This document shows, in pieces, positions 62,025 to 64,000 of a stretch of DNA of 64,000 bases (positions are counted from its first letter, which is position 1; each line of letters starts with the position of its first letter). Source of the stretch: Stutzerimonas kunmingensis (GTDB lineage Bacteria > Pseudomonadota > Gammaproteobacteria > Pseudomonadales > Pseudomonadaceae); the NCBI RefSeq assembly GCF_021432085.1, contig NZ_CP090366.1, forward strand, positions 3,472,001 through 3,536,000. The letters are read 5' to 3'. The position numbers and the translations under genes are program-made. Under the pieces are notes generated by a model. The model was not told the origin of the DNA. It did not search any database and was given only the letters and a program-made list of their open reading frames with translations.

Positions 62025-62312
62025 TCAGCCGCGCATGGCCTCGATCAGTTCGATATAAGGTCTGGCCTGACGCTGGTTGGCGACCAGATCGATAAAGCTC
62101 TGCCCTTTGCTGTCCCGGGCATCGAGGTCGTAGCCGGCGGCCACGAAGAAGCCGAGAAAGCGCTCGAAATCATCAATGCGCAGGCCGCGATAGGCCTTGA
62201 TCAGCTTGTGCAGCGAAGGGGGGGTATCGTCAGCCGGTTCAGGCTGAAGAAACAGCTTGATCGACTCATCCGCGATCTCGTCGCCAATCACCTGCTTCTT
62301 GTCTTTACGCAT
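62025..62312 (-). CDS. PA4642 family protein
   Basis: A 95-residue cytosolic protein of the Pseudomonas family named after P. aeruginosa PA4642: MRKDKKQVIGDEIADESIKL onward, then PSLHKLIKAYRGLRIDDFE and a C-terminal DARDSKGQSFIDLVANQRQ that resembles an ankyrin-like helix pair. The function is unknown. The ATG at 62312 has GGAGG 5 bases upstream. It precedes mqo on the same strand with a 343-base gap. Confidence 0.85.
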   Translation of the reverse strand: MRKDKKQVIGDEIADESIKLFLQPEPADDTPPSLHKLIKAYRGLRIDDFERFLGFFVAAGYDLDARDSKGQSFIDLVANQRQARPYIELIEAMRG

Positions 62313-62504
62313 GCCGCCTCCGGTCCACGGGGTCTCACGGGGGCGGCAGTTTACTCCTCGCAGGCGACGCACTCAACGCGCCAGGCCGGCTTGCGACCAA
62401 GGTCGTACATCGCCGCCTCGGTATACCGGGCGATCTTTCAGCACAAAGAACAAGAGCTGCCCGCGCCTATAATGGCGCCTTCGCCTACAAGGAGCGTCCC
62501 AGGC

Positions 62505-64000
62505 ATGAAGCTTCCCCCACTGTTTGCTGCCTGGCACCAGGTCCTGCGTCTGGGCTACGGTGCCCGCGCGCTGCGCGGCGATATCAGCGCCGGCCTGACG
62601 GTCGGCATCATCGCCATCCCGCTGGCCATGGCTCTGGCGATCGCCGTTGGCGTGGCGCCACAGCACGGCCTCTACACCGTACTGGTCGCCGCGCCACTGA
62701 TCGCGCTGACCGGGGGATCGCGCTTCAACGTCTCCGGGCCGACAGCGGCTTTCGTGGTGATCCTGTTGCCGATCACCCAGCAGTTCGGCCTTGGCGGCCT
62801 GCTGCTGTGCACCATGCTCGCCGGTCTGATCCTGATCGCACTGGGCCTGCTGCGCGCTGGACGCCTGATCGCATTCATCCCCTACCCTGTCACCCTCGGA
62901 TTCACCGCGGGCATCGGCATCGTCATCGCCACTCTGCAGATCAAGGACCTGTTCGGCCTGACGCTGACCGAACAGCCACAGCACTACGTCGAGCAGGTCG
63001 GCCTGCTGCTGCGCTCGCTGCCGGGCGCCCGGCTCGGCGACGCGCTGGTAGCGGCGATCTGTCTCGCGGTGCTGATCATCTGGCCGCGCTGGGTACCGAA
63101 AGTACCCGGGCACCTGGTGGCACTGACCGTCGGTGCGCTGGCAGGTTTGCTGCTGGAATCGTCCGGATTGTCCGTGGCGACCCTTGGCGAGCGGTTCAGC
63201 TACACCGTGGACGGGATCACCCATCCGGGTATTCCACCGTTTCTCCCAGATTTCGCCTGGCCCTGGCTGCTACCCGGTCCGGATGGCCAGCCGCTGCAGC
63301 TGAGTTACGAGCTGTTCCGCGAATTGCTCGCGCCGGCGTTTGCCATCGCCATGCTCGGCGCCATCGAGTCGCTGCTTTGCGCCGTGGTCGCCGACGGCAT
63401 GACCGGCAGCAACCACGAGCCCAACGGCGAGCTGATCGGCCAGGGGCTGGGCAATCTGGTCGCCCCGCTGTTCGGCGGCATCACCGCGACCGCAGCGATC
63501 GCCCGCAGCGCCACGAATGTCCGGGCCGGGGCGTTCTCGCCGCTGGCAGCAATGATTCATGCGGGTGTGGTGCTGGTCGCAGTGCTCTGGCTGGCGCCGC
63601 TATTCAGTTACCTGCCCATGGCGGCACTGGCGGCGTTGCTGGTGATGGTGGCGTGGAACATGAGCGAAGCGCCGCACGTGCTGCACGTATTGCGCATTGC
63701 ACCGCGCAGCGATGTGCTGGTGCTGCTGACCTGCCTGACACTCACCGTGCTGTTCGACATGGTGCTGGCCGTCGGGGTCGGGCTGCTGCTGGCAGCCGGG
63801 CTGTTCATAAAGCGCATGAGCGAGCTGACCGACACCACCGCTCTCTCGCGCGAGCAACGGCACATCCTCCAGGACATGCCTGAGCACGTGGCGACCTACG
63901 CGATCCGTGGGCCGCTGTTCTTCGGCGCGGCGGAAAAGGCGCTGGGCGCCCTGCGGCGCTTCAATCCCGAGGTGAAGGTGGTGATCGTCGACATCAGCGC
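62505..64000 (+). CDS. dauA: SulP family transporter DauA (C4-dicarboxylate uptake), 3' end outside window
   Basis: Inner-membrane SLC26/SulP transporter; E. coli DauA takes up succinate and related C4-dicarboxylates, especially at acidic pH. About 498 residues are visible. The transmembrane core (about 25-410) has SGPTAAFVVIL, FIPYPVTLGFTAGIGI, the highly conserved AMLGAIESLLCAVVADGMTG and GGITATAAIARSATNVRAG, and a STAS domain begins around residue 465 before the window ends. The ATG has AAGGAG upstream. Together with mqo and fumarase it suits growth on C4-dicarboxylates. A TATAAT at 62468 may be its -10 box. Confidence 0.92.
   Translation, partial: MKLPPLFAAWHQVLRLGYGARALRGDISAGLTVGIIAIPLAMALAIAVGVAPQHGLYTVLVAAPLIALTGGSRFNVSGPTAAFVVILLPITQQFGLGGLLLCTMLAGLILIALGLLRAGRLIAFIPYPVTLGFTAGIGIVIATLQIKDLFGLTLTEQPQHYVEQVGLLLRSLPGARLGDALVAAICLAVLIIWPRWVPKVPGHLVALTVGALAGLLLESSGLSVATLGERFSYTVDGITHPGIPPFLPDFAWPWLLPGPDGQPLQLSYELFRELLAPAFAIAMLGAIESLLCAVVADGMTGSNHEPNGELIGQGLGNLVAPLFGGITATAAIARSATNVRAGAFSPLAAMIHAGVVLVAVLWLAPLFSYLPMAALAALLVMVAWNMSEAPHVLHVLRIAPRSDVLVLLTCLTLTVLFDMVLAVGVGLLLAAGLFIKRMSELTDTTALSREQRHILQDMPEHVATYAIRGPLFFGAAEKALGALRRFNPEVKVVIVDIS

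Overview
The window is a high-GC (visibly above 60%), densely packed chromosomal segment from a member of the Pseudomonadaceae. The MvaT-type H-NS homologue, the PA4642-family protein, the Aer-type aerotaxis receptor, OlsB/OlsA, a class I fumarase and a PykA-type pyruvate kinase all point there. From memory, the order purU-mvaT-sbcB-RDD-SpoIIM-DUF4129-DUF4350-MoxR-DUF58-PilZ-pykA, the block glutathione peroxidase-slyD-ackA-pta-acyltransferase, and the mqo/PA4642 pair match Pseudomonas aeruginosa neighbourhoods. A Stutzerimonas (P. stutzeri group) strain is my best guess, but species level is inference. I see no phage, transposase, CRISPR array or rRNA operon. Nearly everything is core genome.

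Layout. 1-3381: end of an unknown gene, purU, mvaT and sbcB. 3619-10344: six overlapping genes (RDD, SpoIIM/DUF95, DUF4129, DUF4350, MoxR AAA+ ATPase, DUF58), a poorly understood membrane/chaperone system. 10352-21000: PilZ, DUF4124 and lipoprotein genes, pykA, a ferredoxin-type reductase overlapping a membrane diguanylate cyclase (SadC-like position), class I fumarase, aer, a VF530 DNA-binding protein, a DJ-1/PfpI protein and a phospholipase-D-type synthase. 21288-24511: an acyl-CoA-dehydrogenase-like protein, the ornithine-lipid pair olsB-olsA and acpH. 24527-29581: class II aldolase, flavodoxin, PilZ-like protein, folM-folX (tetrahydromonapterin), DUF1244-HopJ and cysZ. A 3' fragment of a tRNA-Leu gene lies at 29607-29656. 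29757-37473: a TetR/old-yellow-enzyme operon, glutathione peroxidase, slyD, ackA, pta and an acyltransferase. 37483-44251: a large hybrid histidine kinase with an adjacent REC-PAS-GGDEF-EAL regulator and an OmpA lipoprotein. 44390-50631: metallo-hydrolase, acyl-CoA ligase, LysE exporter, hydroxyacid dehydrogenase, rsmC, then a yybP-ykoY manganese riboswitch ahead of a GDT1-family exporter. 50717-64000: SnoaL-like protein, M48 protease, a 192-bp inverted-repeat element, a chemoreceptor, an unusual SRAP protein, small zinc-ribbon and DUF2007 proteins, an acyltransferase, DUF1329, a YajG-type lipoprotein, mqo, a PA4642 protein and the start of dauA (SulP family).

How the genes work together. Central metabolism recurs (pyruvate kinase, fumarase, malate:quinone oxidoreductase, acetate kinase/phosphotransacetylase, C4-dicarboxylate uptake). 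Cyclic-di-GMP signalling recurs too: one membrane GGDEF enzyme, one GGDEF-EAL response regulator beside a hybrid kinase, and two PilZ-type proteins. Membrane-lipid chemistry is represented by olsBA, a PLD synthase, two further PlsC-type acyltransferases and an acyl-CoA ligase.

The observations most worth following up are the manganese riboswitch with its long downstream hairpin, the tRNA-Leu remnant, the 192-bp hairpin element, the SRAP protein lacking its active-site His and Asn, the degenerate middle receiver of the hybrid kinase, the structured non-coding stretches before cysZ and folM, and the six-gene MoxR system. Start codons were chosen from Shine-Dalgarno (SD) sequences and family lengths; uncertain ones are flagged.
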